From contig NZ_JBEXUX010000001.1 in NCBI RefSeq assembly GCF_040629175.1, positions 248,001-312,000 on the forward strand: a DNA stretch of 64,000 nucleotides, read 5' to 3'. The position numbers were made by a program, and so were the translations under genes. This document shows positions 15,532-26,000 of the stretch, piece by piece. The stretch comes from Embleya sp040629175. Its GTDB lineage: Bacteria; Actinomycetota; Actinomycetes; Streptomycetales; Streptomycetaceae. Under the pieces are notes generated by a model that searched no databases, was not told the origin of the DNA, and saw only the letters and a list, made by a program, of their open reading frames with translations. How positions within the stretch are numbered: the stretch's first letter is position 1; each line of letters begins with the position of its first letter.

Positions 15532-18500
15532 GTGGCAAAGGTCCGGGTATACGAACTCGCCAAGGAGTTCGGAGTCGAGAGCAAGGTCGTCATGGCCAAG
15601 CTCCAAGAACTCGGTGAGTTCGTTCGTTCGGCGTCCTCGACGATCGAGGCGCCGGTTGTTCGCAAACTGACGGAAGCACTCAAGACGGAAGGCGGGCCCT
15701 CCCGCCGGCCCCAGCGTCCCGCCCCCTCGGGCGCGCCGCAGGGTGCCACCCCAGGTTCAGCGCAGGGCGCCGCGCGTCCTGCCCCCGCTCCGGGCCCGCG
15801 CCCGGCGGGTGCGCCGACTCCGGGCCCGCGCCCGGCGCCGCGCCCGGCCCCCCAGGGCAGCACCGCCCCGCCCGTGGTGCCAGCCGCCCCGGCCGCCGAG
15901 GCGGCTCCGGCCGCCCCGCGTCAGGCGGAGCGTCCCGCGGCCCAGTCGGGTCCGCGTCCGGCCGGTGCGCCGGCTCCGGGCCCGCGCCCGGCAGCGCGTC
16001 CCGCCGAGCGTGGTCCGGCCGAGCGTGGCCAGAGCGACCGCGGTCCGGCCGAGCGCGGTCCGCGTTCGGACCGTCCGGCGGCGGCCTCCTCGGGTCCCGG
16101 TGCGGGCAACCGTCCGGGCCCGCGTCCGGCCGGTGCCGGCCAGGGCGGCCCCGGTGGCCGTCCCGAGCGCGGCGATCGTCCCGAGCGTGGCGAGCGTCCC
16201 TCCGGTCCGCGTACCGGTGGCGCTCCGTCCGCCGGTGGCGCGCGTCCGTCGGGTCCCGGTCAGGGTGGTGCACCCCGTCCGGGTGGCACCCGTCCCGCCG
16301 GCCCGCGTCCGGGCAACAACCCCTTCACCTCGGGCAGCACCGGCATGCCGCGGCCGCAGGCCGCCGGCGGCGCCGGTCGACCCACCCCCGGTGGCATGCC
16401 GCCGCGTCCGCAGGGTCCTGCGGCCGGTGGCCCGCGTCCGGGTGGTTCGGGTGGTCCCGCGGGTCCCCGTCCCGGTGGTAGCGCAGGCCCCGGCGGCCCG
16501 CGTCCCAACCCGGGCATGATGCCCAACCGTCCGGCGCCCGCTCGTGGCCCGGGTGGTCCCGGTCGTCCCGGCGGTGCGCCCGGTCGTCCCGGCGGTCCCG
16601 GTGGCGGCGGCGGTCGTCCGGCGGGTGCCGGCGGCGGTGGCGGTCGTCCCGGCGGCGGCGGTGGCGGCTTCGGCGGTCCCCGTCCCGGTGGTGGCGGCGG
16701 CGCTCCGGGTCGTCCCGGTGGCGGCGGCGGCTTCGCCGGTCGTCCCGGCGGCGGCGGTCGTGGTGGCCCCGGTGGTCGCGGCGGCACGCAGGGTGCGTTC
16801 GGTCGTCCCGGTGGGCGTCCGGGCCGCGCGCGCAAGTCGAAGCGTCAGCGTCGTCAAGAGTTCGACAACATGCAGGCTCCGTCCGCCGGTGGCGTGATGG
16901 CTCCTCGCGGCAACGGACGCGTCGTCCGGATGTCGCGCGGTGCCTCGCTCACCGACTTCGCGGAGAAGATCAACGCGAACCCCGCGGCACTGGTCCAGAT
17001 CATGTTCAACCTGGGCTCGCTGCTGACCGCGACCCAGTCGGTGAGCGACGACGAGCTGCAGACCCTCGGGGCCGAGCTCGACTTCGTGATCCAGATCGTC
17101 TCCCCGGAGGAGGAGGACCGCGAGCTGCTCGAGTCCTTCGACCTCGAATGGGGCGAGGACGAGGGCGACGAGGAAGACCTCGAGGCCCGTCCGCCGGTGG
17201 TCACCGTCATGGGTCACGTCGACCACGGCAAGACCCGCCTGCTCGACGCGATCCGCAAGACGAACGTGATCGCGGGCGAGGCCGGTGGCATCACCCAGCA
17301 CATCGGTGCCTACCAGGTCGCGACCACGGTCAACGAGGTCGACCGCAAGATCACCCTGATCGACACCCCCGGTCACGAGGCGTTCACCGCCATGCGTGCC
17401 CGCGGTGCCAAGTCGACGGACATCGCGATCCTCGTGGTCGCGGCGGACGACGGCGTGAAGCCGCAGACGATCGAGGCGCTCAACCACGCGCAGGCGGCCG
17501 GCGTGCCGATCGTCGTCGCGGTCAACAAGATCGACAAGGAAGGCGCGGACCCGACCAAGGTTCGTGGCCAGCTCACCGAATACGGGCTCGTGGCCGAGGA
17601 GTACGGCGGCGACACGATGTTCGTCGACATCTCGGCGAAGCAGGGCCTGGGCATCGACGAGCTGCTGGAAGCGGTCGTGCTGACCGCGGACGCGGCTCTC
17701 GAGCTCACCGCCAACCCGCACCAGGAAGCCCAGGGCATCGCGATCGAGGGTCACCTCGACAAGGGCCGCGGCCCCGTCGCGACCGTCCTGGTCCAGCGCG
17801 GCACGCTGCACATCGGCGACGCGATCGTGGTCGGCGAGGCGTACGGCCGGGTCCGCGCGATGATCGACGAGAACGGCAACAACCTCACCGAGGCCACGCC
17901 GTCCCGTCCGGTCATGGTGCTGGGTCTGACCTCGGTGCCGGGTGCCGGTGACAACTTCCTCGTGGTCGAGGAAGAGCGCACCGCGCGTCAGATCGCCGAG
18001 AAGCGGGCGGCCCGGGAGCGCAACGCGACCCTGGCCCGCCGTTCGAAGCGCGTCTCGCTCGAGGACCTGGACAAGGCCCTCAAGGCCGGCGAGATGCAGC
18101 AGCTCAACCTCATCCTCAAGGGTGACGGCTCCGGTTCGGTGGAGGCGTTGGAAGACGCGCTGCTCAACCTGGATGTCGGCGAAGAGGTCGAGCTGCGGAT
18201 CATCGACCGCGGCGTCGGTGCGATCACCGAGTCCAACGTCAACCTGGCGATGGCCTCGGACGCGATCATCATCGGCTTCAACGTCCGGCCGGAGGGCCGG
18301 GCGCGGACGATGGCGGACCGCGAGGGCGTCGACATTCGCTTCTACTCGGTGATCTACCAGGCCATCGAGGAGATCGAAGCCGCGCTCAAGGGCATGCTCA
18401 AGCCCGAGTACGAAGAGGTCCAGCTCGGCACGGCGCAGATCCGCGCGGTGTTCCGCTCCTCCAAGCTCGGCAACATCGCGGGCTGCATGGTCACCGGCGG

Positions 18501-18711
18501 GACGATCAAGCGCAACACCAAGGCGCGGATCATCCGGCAGGGGGCCGTCGTCGCCGACAACCTCAACGTCGAGGGCCTGCGCCGCGAGAAGGACGACGTC
18601 ACCGAGGTCCGCGAGGGCTTCGAGTGCGGTATCAACCTCGGTTCGTTCAACGACATCAAGGTCGAGGACACCATCGAGACGTTCGAGATGCGGGAGAAGC
18701 CGCGAGGCTGA
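15532..18711 (+). CDS. infB: Translation initiation factor IF-2
   Basis: GTPase that places initiator tRNA on the 30S subunit, 1059 residues. A short IF2-N domain (VRVYELAKEFGVESKVVMAKL) begins the protein. A very long Pro/Gly/Arg/Ala-rich, low-complexity region (about residues 55-440) follows, then a second IF2-N-like segment (TDFAEKINANPAALVQIMFNLG). The G domain has G1 GHVDHGKT (~562-569), G3 DTPGHEAF and G4 NKID (~665). Domains II-IV close the protein. The long disordered arm is typical of Streptomyces-type IF-2 and is much larger than in Escherichia coli. The start GTG has an AAGGAG site at about 15520. Confidence 0.97.
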   Translation: MAKVRVYELAKEFGVESKVVMAKLQELGEFVRSASSTIEAPVVRKLTEALKTEGGPSRRPQRPAPSGAPQGATPGSAQGAARPAPAPGPRPAGAPTPGPRPAPRPAPQGSTAPPVVPAAPAAEAAPAAPRQAERPAAQSGPRPAGAPAPGPRPAARPAERGPAERGQSDRGPAERGPRSDRPAAASSGPGAGNRPGPRPAGAGQGGPGGRPERGDRPERGERPSGPRTGGAPSAGGARPSGPGQGGAPRPGGTRPAGPRPGNNPFTSGSTGMPRPQAAGGAGRPTPGGMPPRPQGPAAGGPRPGGSGGPAGPRPGGSAGPGGPRPNPGMMPNRPAPARGPGGPGRPGGAPGRPGGPGGGGGRPAGAGGGGGRPGGGGGGFGGPRPGGGGGAPGRPGGGGGFAGRPGGGGRGGPGGRGGTQGAFGRPGGRPGRARKSKRQRRQEFDNMQAPSAGGVMAPRGNGRVVRMSRGASLTDFAEKINANPAALVQIMFNLGSLLTATQSVSDDELQTLGAELDFVIQIVSPEEEDRELLESFDLEWGEDEGDEEDLEARPPVVTVMGHVDHGKTRLLDAIRKTNVIAGEAGGITQHIGAYQVATTVNEVDRKITLIDTPGHEAFTAMRARGAKSTDIAILVVAADDGVKPQTIEALNHAQAAGVPIVVAVNKIDKEGADPTKVRGQLTEYGLVAEEYGGDTMFVDISAKQGLGIDELLEAVVLTADAALELTANPHQEAQGIAIEGHLDKGRGPVATVLVQRGTLHIGDAIVVGEAYGRVRAMIDENGNNLTEATPSRPVMVLGLTSVPGAGDNFLVVEEERTARQIAEKRAARERNATLARRSKRVSLEDLDKALKAGEMQQLNLILKGDGSGSVEALEDALLNLDVGEEVELRIIDRGVGAITESNVNLAMASDAIIIGFNVRPEGRARTMADREGVDIRFYSVIYQAIEEIEAALKGMLKPEYEEVQLGTAQIRAVFRSSKLGNIAGCMVTGGTIKRNTKARIIRQGAVVADNLNVEGLRREKDDVTEVREGFECGINLGSFNDIKVEDTIETFEMREKPRG

Positions 18712-18750
18712 CCCGGTAGGTCGAACCGATCGAACCGCTGATCGATGCGA

Positions 18751-18782
18751 CGGATCCGCCCGGTACCCACCGGGCGGATCCG
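18751..18782 (+). terminator. Terminator hairpin after infB
   Basis: A 14-bp perfect stem (CGGATCCGCCCGGT at 18751-18764, ACCGGGCGGATCCG at 18769-18782) with loop ACCC lies 40 bases after the infB stop. No T-run follows. It would end or weaken the rimP-infB transcript before the DUF503/rbfA segment. Confidence 0.6.
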
Positions 18783-18949
18783 GCGTGTCGCAGGATGAGC
18801 GGTGGCACACCGGCAGTACGTGGGCCGGCGATACGAGTGATCAGCGTGACCAGTGGTATCCCGGGCCGCGACGTGTGTGCCCGGTTCTTTCGTCGGTGGC
18901 CTCAGCGGCCCCGACCCGAGGCCTCCCGGGCCGGCCAGGCCCGTCGCCT

Positions 18950-19243
18950 ATGTTTGTGGGAACCATCAGCCTCGATGTGCTGTTCGGCGATGTGCACTCG
19001 TTGAAGGAAAAACGATCTTTGATCCGCCCCATCCTGGCGGACCTTCAGCGCAAGAATGCCGTTGCCGCCGCCGAGGTGGAGCATCAGGATTTGCATCGGC
19101 GCAGCGTGATCGGCATCGCGGTGGTCTCCGCGAGCGTCGAGCGATGCGCCGAGGTGTTGGACAACTGTGAACGGCTGGTCGCCGGCCGGCCCGAATTGGA
19201 ACTGCTCTCCGCACGCCGCAGGGTGTACGGGGAGGACGACTGA
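18950..19243 (+). CDS. DUF503 family protein
   Basis: A 97-residue protein of the YlxP/DUF503 family, found next to infB or rbfA in Gram-positive bacteria. Family hallmarks are MFVGTISLDVLFGDVHSLKEKRSLIRPIL at the start (seen here as separate strand and helix) and VSASVERCAEVLDNCERLV near the end. The role is unestablished; a link to ribosome maturation is inferred from context. The frame is open upstream to 18785, but the ATG at 18950 matches the family N-terminus. No strong Shine-Dalgarno is seen. The gene precedes rbfA by 133 bases. Confidence 0.85.
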   Translation: MFVGTISLDVLFGDVHSLKEKRSLIRPILADLQRKNAVAAAEVEHQDLHRRSVIGIAVVSASVERCAEVLDNCERLVAGRPELELLSARRRVYGEDD

Positions 19244-19376
19244 CGATCGTCGGACCGCCGTCGAACGAGCGGTCGGGCGGGCAGTCGAACGGAACAAGCA
19301 ACGAGAGCGGCCCCCGCGTCCGGTGATCCCGGGCGCGGGGATCCCGCCGAAATGCCGAGCAATCGCAGGAGGATCA

Positions 19377-19862
19377 GTGGCCGACACCGCGCGGGCGCGC
19401 AAACTCGCGGACCGTATCCAGGTTGTGGTCGCGGAGACCTTGGAGCGCCGGATCAAGGACCCTCGTCTGGGGTTCGTGACGATCACCGCCGCACGAGTGA
19501 CCGGTGACCTCCGTGAGGCGACCGTGTTCTACACGGTCTACGGCGACGAGACCGAACGGGCGGCGACCGCCGCCGCGCTGGAGAGCGCCAAGGGCGTGCT
19601 CCGCAGCGAGGTGGGCCGCCAGACCGGCGTGCGTCACACCCCGTCGTTGACGTTCATCGCCGACGCCCTTCCGGACAACGCCAAACTCATCGACGATCTC
19701 CTCGCCCGGGCACAGCAGGCCGATGCGGCGGTACGCTCAACCGCCGCGGGCGCCGGCTATGCCGGTGACGCGGACCCCTATCGGACCCCGGCCGTGGGCG
19801 ACTCCGACGACGAGTCGGAGGCGGAGCCCAAGGCGGAAACACAGGAGGGCGACCGACCTTGA
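19377..19862 (+). CDS. rbfA: 30S ribosome-binding factor RbfA
   Basis: Late 30S maturation factor with a KH-like fold, 161 residues. Core motifs are ARKLADRIQVVVAETLERRIKDPRLGFVTITAARVTGD (in parts), AKGVLRSEVGRQTGVRHTPSLTFI and the tail following DDLLARA. An acidic extension (SDDESEAEPKAE) ends the protein, beyond the ~120-residue norm. GTG 19377 has AGGAGG at 19367-19372; the frame is open further upstream but without a ribosome site. The stop overlaps the TTG of the DHH phosphoesterase (TTGA). Confidence 0.94.
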   Translation: MADTARARKLADRIQVVVAETLERRIKDPRLGFVTITAARVTGDLREATVFYTVYGDETERAATAAALESAKGVLRSEVGRQTGVRHTPSLTFIADALPDNAKLIDDLLARAQQADAAVRSTAAGAGYAGDADPYRTPAVGDSDDESEAEPKAETQEGDRP

Positions 19863-20986
19863 CACCAGGCGTGGCGGCGGACCGGGAGCCCGGCCCGACC
19901 GCGGGAGGGAAGTCGCGGACCGGCGACTTCGACGCGCGGACGGTGCCGCCGACCGCGCCGGGTGCGGCCGAGTGGGACGAGGCGGTCCGCCTGCTCCTGA
20001 CGGCCGGCGACATCACCCTGCTGGCACACGTCAGCCCCGACGGCGACGCGCTGGGTTCGGCGCTCGCCGTCGGGCTGGCGCTGCGCGAGTTGGGCCGCAC
20101 CGTCCGGGTCTCCTACGGCGACGATCCCCTGGTGGTGCCGTCCTCGCTGGAGTTCCTGCCCGGTCAGGACCTGCTCGTGGCGCACGCCGAGGTGCCCGAG
20201 GAACCGGAGCTGGTCGCCGTCTTCGACGCGGCGGGCTCGGCGCGGCTGGGCCTGCTGGAGGCCAAGGCCAAGGCGGCCGGCACGCTTTTGGTGGTCGACC
20301 ACCACGCCTCCAACACCCGCTTCGGCACGCATCACCTGATCGACGTCGAGGCGCCCGCGACCGCGGTGCTCGCCGACGAGCTGATCACCCGGCTCGGCGC
20401 GACGCTGACCGCCGACATCGCGACCGCGCTGTACACCGGCCTGGTCACCGACACCGGCTCGTTCAAGTACGTGGGGACCACCCCCGAGACGCACACCTTC
20501 GCGGCTCGGCTGATGGCCACCGGGATACGACACGACCTGATCCAGCGGGCCATCTGGGACACCTGCCGGTTCGGCTATCTCAAGGTGCTCGCCACCGCCC
20601 TGGCCGCCGCCCGACTGGACGCCGACGCGGCGGGCGGTCTGGGCCTGGTGTCCACCGTGATCACCCGCGCCGAACGTGCCGCGCACGGGATCCGTCTGGA
20701 CGAGATCGAGGGCGTGATCGACGTGGTGCGCAAGAGCGGCGAGGCCGAGGTCGCGCTGGTGCTCAAGGAGGACGACGACGGCGCGCTGCGCGCCTCGGCG
20801 CGCTCCAAGGGCGCGGTGGACCTGGGCCGCGTCTGCGCGGCCTTCGGCGGCGGCGGGCACGCGTTCGCGGCCGGCTTCACCGCATACGACCCACCGGCCG
20901 AGGTGGTGGCCCGATTCCGGGACCTCCTGGCCGACGCACTACTGCCGGTCGCTCCGGCGCACGCAACCCCGGGAGACGACGCGTGA
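19859..20986 (+). CDS. DHH/DHHA1 phosphoesterase (NrnA-type oligoribonuclease/pAp phosphatase)
   Basis: Manganese-dependent phosphoesterase of 375 residues that degrades short RNA oligonucleotides and may hydrolyse pAp or cyclic dinucleotide products. The DHH domain shows HVSPDGDALGSALAVG and the signature DHH at residues 147-149 (VVDHHASNTRFG), then GLVTDTGSFKY. The C-terminal DHHA1 domain ends in GGGGHAFAAGF. The N-terminal ~35 residues are a non-conserved extension. It is coupled to rbfA upstream (TTGA) and to truB downstream (GTGA), an arrangement also known in mycobacteria. Which substrate dominates in vivo is not clear from sequence. Confidence 0.9.
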   Translation: MTPGVAADREPGPTAGGKSRTGDFDARTVPPTAPGAAEWDEAVRLLLTAGDITLLAHVSPDGDALGSALAVGLALRELGRTVRVSYGDDPLVVPSSLEFLPGQDLLVAHAEVPEEPELVAVFDAAGSARLGLLEAKAKAAGTLLVVDHHASNTRFGTHHLIDVEAPATAVLADELITRLGATLTADIATALYTGLVTDTGSFKYVGTTPETHTFAARLMATGIRHDLIQRAIWDTCRFGYLKVLATALAAARLDADAAGGLGLVSTVITRAERAAHGIRLDEIEGVIDVVRKSGEAEVALVLKEDDDGALRASARSKGAVDLGRVCAAFGGGGHAFAAGFTAYDPPAEVVARFRDLLADALLPVAPAHATPGDDA

Positions 20987-21876
20987 AGCGCCGCAACGCA
21001 GGACCCCCGCCGCCCGACGGTCTGGTGATCGTGGACAAGCCGGCCGGACTCACCTCGCACGACGTGGTGGGCCGGCTGCGCCGGATCGCCGGTACCCGCC
21101 GGGTGGGCCACGCGGGCACGCTGGACCCGATGGCCACCGGCGTGTTGGTGATCGGCATCGAGAAGGCCACCCGCCTGCTCGGCCACCTCGCGCTCACCGA
21201 GAAGGAGTACACCGGCACCATCCGGCTCGGGCAGAACACGGTCACCGACGACGCCGAGGGCGAGGTCACCTCGACCACCTCGGCCGCGCACGTGGACGAC
21301 GCCTCGATCGCGGCGGGCGTGGCCGAGCTGACCGGCCCGATCCTGCAGGTGCCCTCGAAGGTGTCGGCGATCAAGATCGACGGCAAACGTTCGTACTCGC
21401 GGGTGCGCGACGGCGAGGAGTTCGAACTCGCCGCCCGCCCGGTCACGGTGTCCGCGTTCGAGGTGCTCGCCACCCGGCGCGAGGGCGAGACGCTCGACCT
21501 GGACGTGCGGGTGACCTGCTCGTCCGGCACCTACATCCGGGCGCTGGCCCGCGACCTGGGCGCCGGGCTCGGGGTCGGCGGCCATCTGACCGCACTGCGC
21601 CGCACCCGGGTGGGGCCGTACTCGATCGATCGGGCGCACACGTTGGCGGAACTGGAGGAGTCCTTCGGCGTGCTGCCGATCGCCGACGCGGCCACGGCGG
21701 CCTTTCCGCGCCGCGAGGTGACCGAGGACCAGGCGCGCGCCGTCTCGCACGGCGGCCGGCTGCCGGCCGACGACCGGGAGGGGCCGGTGGGTGTGTTCGG
21801 CCCCGACGGCACCTTCCTCGCGCTGGTGGAGAACCGGGAGGGCGTGGCCCGACCGCTCGCGGTGTTCGTGGGCTGA
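20983..21876 (+). CDS. truB: tRNA pseudouridine(55) synthase TruB
   Basis: Modifies U55 in the T-loop of tRNAs, 297 residues. The catalytic aspartate is D48 in RRVGHAGTLDPMATGVL. Other motifs are GLVIVDKPAGLTSHDVV at the start, KEYTGTIRLG, QVPSKVSAIKIDGKRSY and CSSGTYIRALARDLG. The C-terminal part (GGRLPADDREGPVGVFGPDG) is a short PUA-like domain. GTG 20983 overlaps the upstream stop (GTGA) with GGGAG at 20971-20975. A 137-base gap separates it from ribF. Confidence 0.95.
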   Translation: MKRRNAGPPPPDGLVIVDKPAGLTSHDVVGRLRRIAGTRRVGHAGTLDPMATGVLVIGIEKATRLLGHLALTEKEYTGTIRLGQNTVTDDAEGEVTSTTSAAHVDDASIAAGVAELTGPILQVPSKVSAIKIDGKRSYSRVRDGEEFELAARPVTVSAFEVLATRREGETLDLDVRVTCSSGTYIRALARDLGAGLGVGGHLTALRRTRVGPYSIDRAHTLAELEESFGVLPIADAATAAFPRREVTEDQARAVSHGGRLPADDREGPVGVFGPDGTFLALVENREGVARPLAVFVG

Positions 21877-22013
21877 GACGTTCGCGGCCGAGGCCGGGCA
21901 CGGCACCGCCGGGCCCGGGGTGACGGTCGCCACGGCGGGGGTGGGACCGAGCGACGGCGCCTGCGTGGGAAGCTGGACCCGCGACACGTCACGAAGAACG
22001 AGGAGCGGTTACG

Positions 22014-22964
22014 GTGCAGCGTTGGCGGGGCTTGGAGGACGTCCCCAGCGATTGGGGACGCTCCGTCGTCACGATCGGGTCCTATGACGGTGTGCATCGC
22101 GGACACCAACGGACGATCGGCCGGGCGGTCGCGATCGGTCACGAGCGCGGGCTGCCGGTGGTCGTGGTCATGTTCGACCCGCACCCCAGCGAGGTGGTCC
22201 GACCGGGCAGTCACCCCCCGCTGCTCACGCCGCACCACCGGCGCGCGCAGCTCATGGCGGACCTGGGTGTGGACGCGGTGCTGGTGCTCCCGTTCACGCT
22301 CGAATTCTCTCGGCAGAGCGCGGTCGACTTCGTGCGGCAGGTCCTGCTGGACACGCTGCACGCGGCCGTCGTGGTCGAGGGGCGCAATTTCCGATTCGGC
22401 CACAAGGCGACGGGCAACGTCGCGCTCTTGGAGGAGTTGGGCGTGGCGAACGACTTCACCGTCGTCGAGCCGGAGCTGTTCGTCTCCGGCGAGGTGACCT
22501 TCTCGTCCACCGTGGTCCGGGCCCGGGTCGCCGAGGGCGACGTCGCGGGTGCGGCCGAGCTGCTCGGTCGCCCGCATCGGGTCGAGGGCGTGGTGGTGCG
22601 CGGCGATCAGCGCGGCCGCGAACTCGGCTACCCGACGGCCAACCTGGAGGTGCTCCCGTACACGGCGATCCCGGCCGACGGGGTGTACGCGGGCTGGCTG
22701 GTGATCGAGGGCGAGCGCTTGCCCGCGGCGATCTCGATCGGTACCAACCCGACCTTCGACGGCACCGAGCGGCGGGTCGAGGCGTACGCGCTGGACCGGA
22801 CCGACCTCGACCTGTACGGGATGCACGTCGCGGTGGACTTCCTGGAGTACCTGCGCGGGACCGAGCGCTTCGACTCGATCGACGACCTGCTGGAACACAT
22901 GGCCCGCGACGTCAAGCGCGCGCGTGAGCTGATCGACGCGGCGGACCTGGGCCCGACGGGCTGA
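22014..22964 (+). CDS. ribF: Bifunctional riboflavin kinase/FAD synthetase
   Basis: Makes FMN from riboflavin and FAD from FMN, 316 residues. The N-terminal nucleotidyltransferase domain has the HxGH-type motif in DGVHRGHQ (residues 25-32), FDPHP, and FSSTVVRARVAEGDV in the middle. The C-terminal kinase domain has GVVVRGDQRGRELGYPTANLE, AISIGTNPTFDG and the DLDLYGMHVAVDFLEYLRG segment. Both halves are intact. The start GTG is preceded by GAGGAG (about 22000). It ends the translation cluster; a symmetric terminator separates it from the convergent ESX genes. Confidence 0.96.
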   Translation: MQRWRGLEDVPSDWGRSVVTIGSYDGVHRGHQRTIGRAVAIGHERGLPVVVVMFDPHPSEVVRPGSHPPLLTPHHRRAQLMADLGVDAVLVLPFTLEFSRQSAVDFVRQVLLDTLHAAVVVEGRNFRFGHKATGNVALLEELGVANDFTVVEPELFVSGEVTFSSTVVRARVAEGDVAGAAELLGRPHRVEGVVVRGDQRGRELGYPTANLEVLPYTAIPADGVYAGWLVIEGERLPAAISIGTNPTFDGTERRVEAYALDRTDLDLYGMHVAVDFLEYLRGTERFDSIDDLLEHMARDVKRARELIDAADLGPTG

Positions 22965-23019
22965 ACCGGCGCCGCGCGGCCCGGTCGCCGCGCCGCCTTC
23001 GCTTCGCGACGGATGTGCC

Positions 23020-23052
23020 AAGGGCCGCCCCGGAATCTCCGGGGCGGCCCTT
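23020..23052. terminator. Bidirectional terminator between ribF and the EspI-like gene
   Basis: A perfect 15-bp stem (23020-23034 with 23038-23052, 5' arm AAGGGCCGCCCCGGA) with a 3-base loop is flanked by A-rich and T-containing ends. It lies 55 bases after the ribF stop and 8 bases past the stop of the convergent EspI-like gene, so it can serve both. Confidence 0.75.
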
Positions 23053-23059
23053 CGGCGTG

Positions 23060-26000
23060 TCAGCCCTGTCGCGGTGGTTGCCAGTCGCCGGGTGGGGGCT
23101 GCTGGTAGTACGGCTGCTGGGGCTGCGGTTGTTGTGGGTGGGGCTGTTGGTGGGGGTGCTGTTGTGGCTGGTGCTGCGGCGGCTGCTGCTGGGGGTACGG
23201 CTGCTGTTGCGGGTATGGCTGGGCCTGCTGCGGTTGGCCGTAGTAGGGCTGTTGTAGCGGTGGTTGCTGCTGTGGTTGCTGGTACTGGGGCTGCCACTGC
23301 TGCTGGTCGGCCGGCGGCTGGGTGCGGTGGAAGTCCTCGGCGACCAGCGCGGCCAGCTCGAAGTACGCCTCGCGGGTCTTGGGCCGCATCATGTCCAGGT
23401 CCAACTCCGCGCCCGCCGACAGGTGTTCGTCGAACGGGACGACCACGACCGCACGGCAGCGGGTCTCGAAGTGGGCCACGATGTCCTCGGTCTTGACCAT
23501 CTTGCCGGTCTCGCGGACACCCGAGATCACCGTGATGCTGTTCGCGACCAGGTCGGCGTAGCCGTGCGCGACCAGCCAGTCGAGCGTGGTGCTGGCGCTG
23601 GTCGCGCCGTCCACGCTGGGCGTGCTGATCACGATCAACTGGTGGGCCAGGTCGAGCACACCGCGCATCGCGCTGTAGAGCAGTCCGGTGCCCGAGTCGG
23701 TCAGGATGATCGGGTACTGCTTGCCCAGCAGATCGATCACCGAGCGGTAGTCCTCGTCGTTGAACGTCGTCGACACCGCCGGGTCCACGTCGTTGGCCAG
23801 GATCTCCAGGCCGCTGGAGGACTGTGAGGTGAACCGCCGGATGTCCATGTAACTGTGCACGTGGGCCATCGAGTTGACCAGGTCGCGGATGGTCGCGCCG
23901 GTCTCCCGGCGGACCCGGCGACCGAGCGTGCCGGCGTCCGGGTTGGCGTCGATCGCGATCACCCGGTCCTGCCGCTCGGTGGCGAGCGTCGAGCCGAGCG
24001 CGGTGGTCGTCGTGGTCTTGCCCACGCCGCCCTTGAGGCTGATCACCGCGATCCGGTAGCAGCCCAGGACGGGCGTGCGGATCCGCTCCAGGCGTTCGGC
24101 CCGGCGCGCGTCGGCGGACTTGCCGCCGAGCCGGAAGCGCGGGGTCTGCCGGCGCGGTTGCGGTTGCTTGCGCAGCAGTCGGTCGCTGGTCAGCTCGACG
24201 GCGGCGGTGTAGCCGAGCGGCGCGCCGCCGACGGTTCGGGCGGGGGCGCCGCCGCCGTCGGGGGACCAGGACTGCGGTTGTTGGCTGCCCTGGGGCGGGG
24301 TGCCCGGGGCGTACGGCTGCGCGGGGTCGTACGGGTTGGGCTGCTCGGGGGCGCGGTCGGCCGGTGTGGGCGGCCCGGGCTGCCGGGTCTGGTGTTGCGG
24401 GGCTCCCGGCTGCGGGGCCTGGGCCTGGTGGGGCGGGGCCGGTTGCGCGTGCGGGCCGGGGGCGCCGTGGGGGGGCGTGCCCGGCTGGTACGGCGACTGC
24501 GGGTCGGGGCCGGCGGGCGGTTGGCCGTACGGGTTGTGCTGCGGGGCGGGTGCGCCCTGCGGCGGGGTGCCCTGGGCGTACTGCTCGGGGCGGCCGTAGG
24601 GGGCGCCCTGGGCGTGCGGCGGTTCCTGGCCCTGGGGGCCGGGTCGGCCGTACGGCGCCTGGCCCGGGCGGCCGTCGGCGGGCGGGGCCTGGGCGTACGG
24701 GTGGTGCGCCTGGTTGGGGTCGGGCTGCGGGTAGGGCGCGGGGGCCTGCGGGCCGGGGGCGCCGTGCGGCGGGGTGCCCGGCCGGTACGGGTCCGGGGCC
24801 TGCTGGTACGGGCCGGGCGCCTGGGCGTACGGCGGTTGGCCGCCCTGCTGCTCGGGCGGGCCGGCGGGGGCGTTGTTGCCGCCGAACGCGCGCCGCATCC
24901 ACGAGCGTTCGTCCTGCGGGGGCGGCGCGGGCGACTGCTGCTGCGGAGGCGCGAGCGGCTCGCCGCTGGGCGGCGGCAGTGGTGCTCCGGCCGGCGGCGG
25001 GGCGCCGGTGCCCCAGGCCTCGCCGTGCGCGGGGGCCGTGCCGGACCAGCCCGGGGGCGGCATGGGCGAGCCCTGCGGCGGGGTCGTCGGGCGCGGCGGG
25101 GCGCCGGTCGGCATGGGGTATTGGCCGGGGCCGGGGGGCGGCGCCTGCTGCGGGACGCCGGGCGGCGGGGCCATGTCGTCGGTGATCGGCGCCATCAGCC
25201 GAGTGGCCGGGTCGGGCAGCGGGGCGCCCTGGGCCTGGCCGGGGTAGGGCTGCGGTTGCTGCCGGTCCGGGCCCGGGGGTGGGCCGCCCTGGTACGGCGG
25301 TTGGCCGGGCTGCGGCGGCGCGGGCTGCTGTCCGTACGGCGGTTGGCCGACGGGGGGCGGCGGTTGCCGGTCCGCGGGGGCCTGGCCCGGAGGCGGGTAC
25401 GGCCGGTCGTCGGCCGGCTGCGGGGCGGCGGCCGAGGGGGCCTGCGCGGCGGGCTGCGGCTCGGCGGTGCGGATCTCGGGCGGGCCGGACGGGTCGCCGG
25501 TCGGGTGGTGGGTGGGGTCGTACGGCACGGGCGTCGGTGGTGCGTCGGCGGCCGGCGCGTACTGGTCGTACCCCGGCGGCTCGGGGGCGGGCCGCTGCTG
25601 TGGCGCGGGGCCGCCGGCCGCCTCGACGGGCGGGGTACCGGGTGCCTCGGGGGCCGGTCCGGCGGCGGACAGGCCGGGGATCGGGGTGCCGCCGGCGGGG
25701 GTGGTGGGCACGTCGTGCGGGTCGAACGGCGCGTCCTGGGGCGCGTCGGCCCGGTCGGTGGGCGCGGCGGGCTCGGAGTCGGGCCCGGGGCCGGCGTCGT
25801 GCGGCGGCTGCTCGGCGGGCGCGGCGTCGTGCGGCCGGGAGGCGGGCGGGGTCTGCTCGGCCTGCTCGGCGTGATCCGGGCCGCGGTGGTCCGACTCGGC
25901 GGTCGGCGTGGTCGGTTCGCCGACCTCGCGTGGATCGGCGGCGGGGCGACCCTGGTCGAACGAGGGCGGCACGACCATGGTCGGCTCGCCCGGGGTGAAG

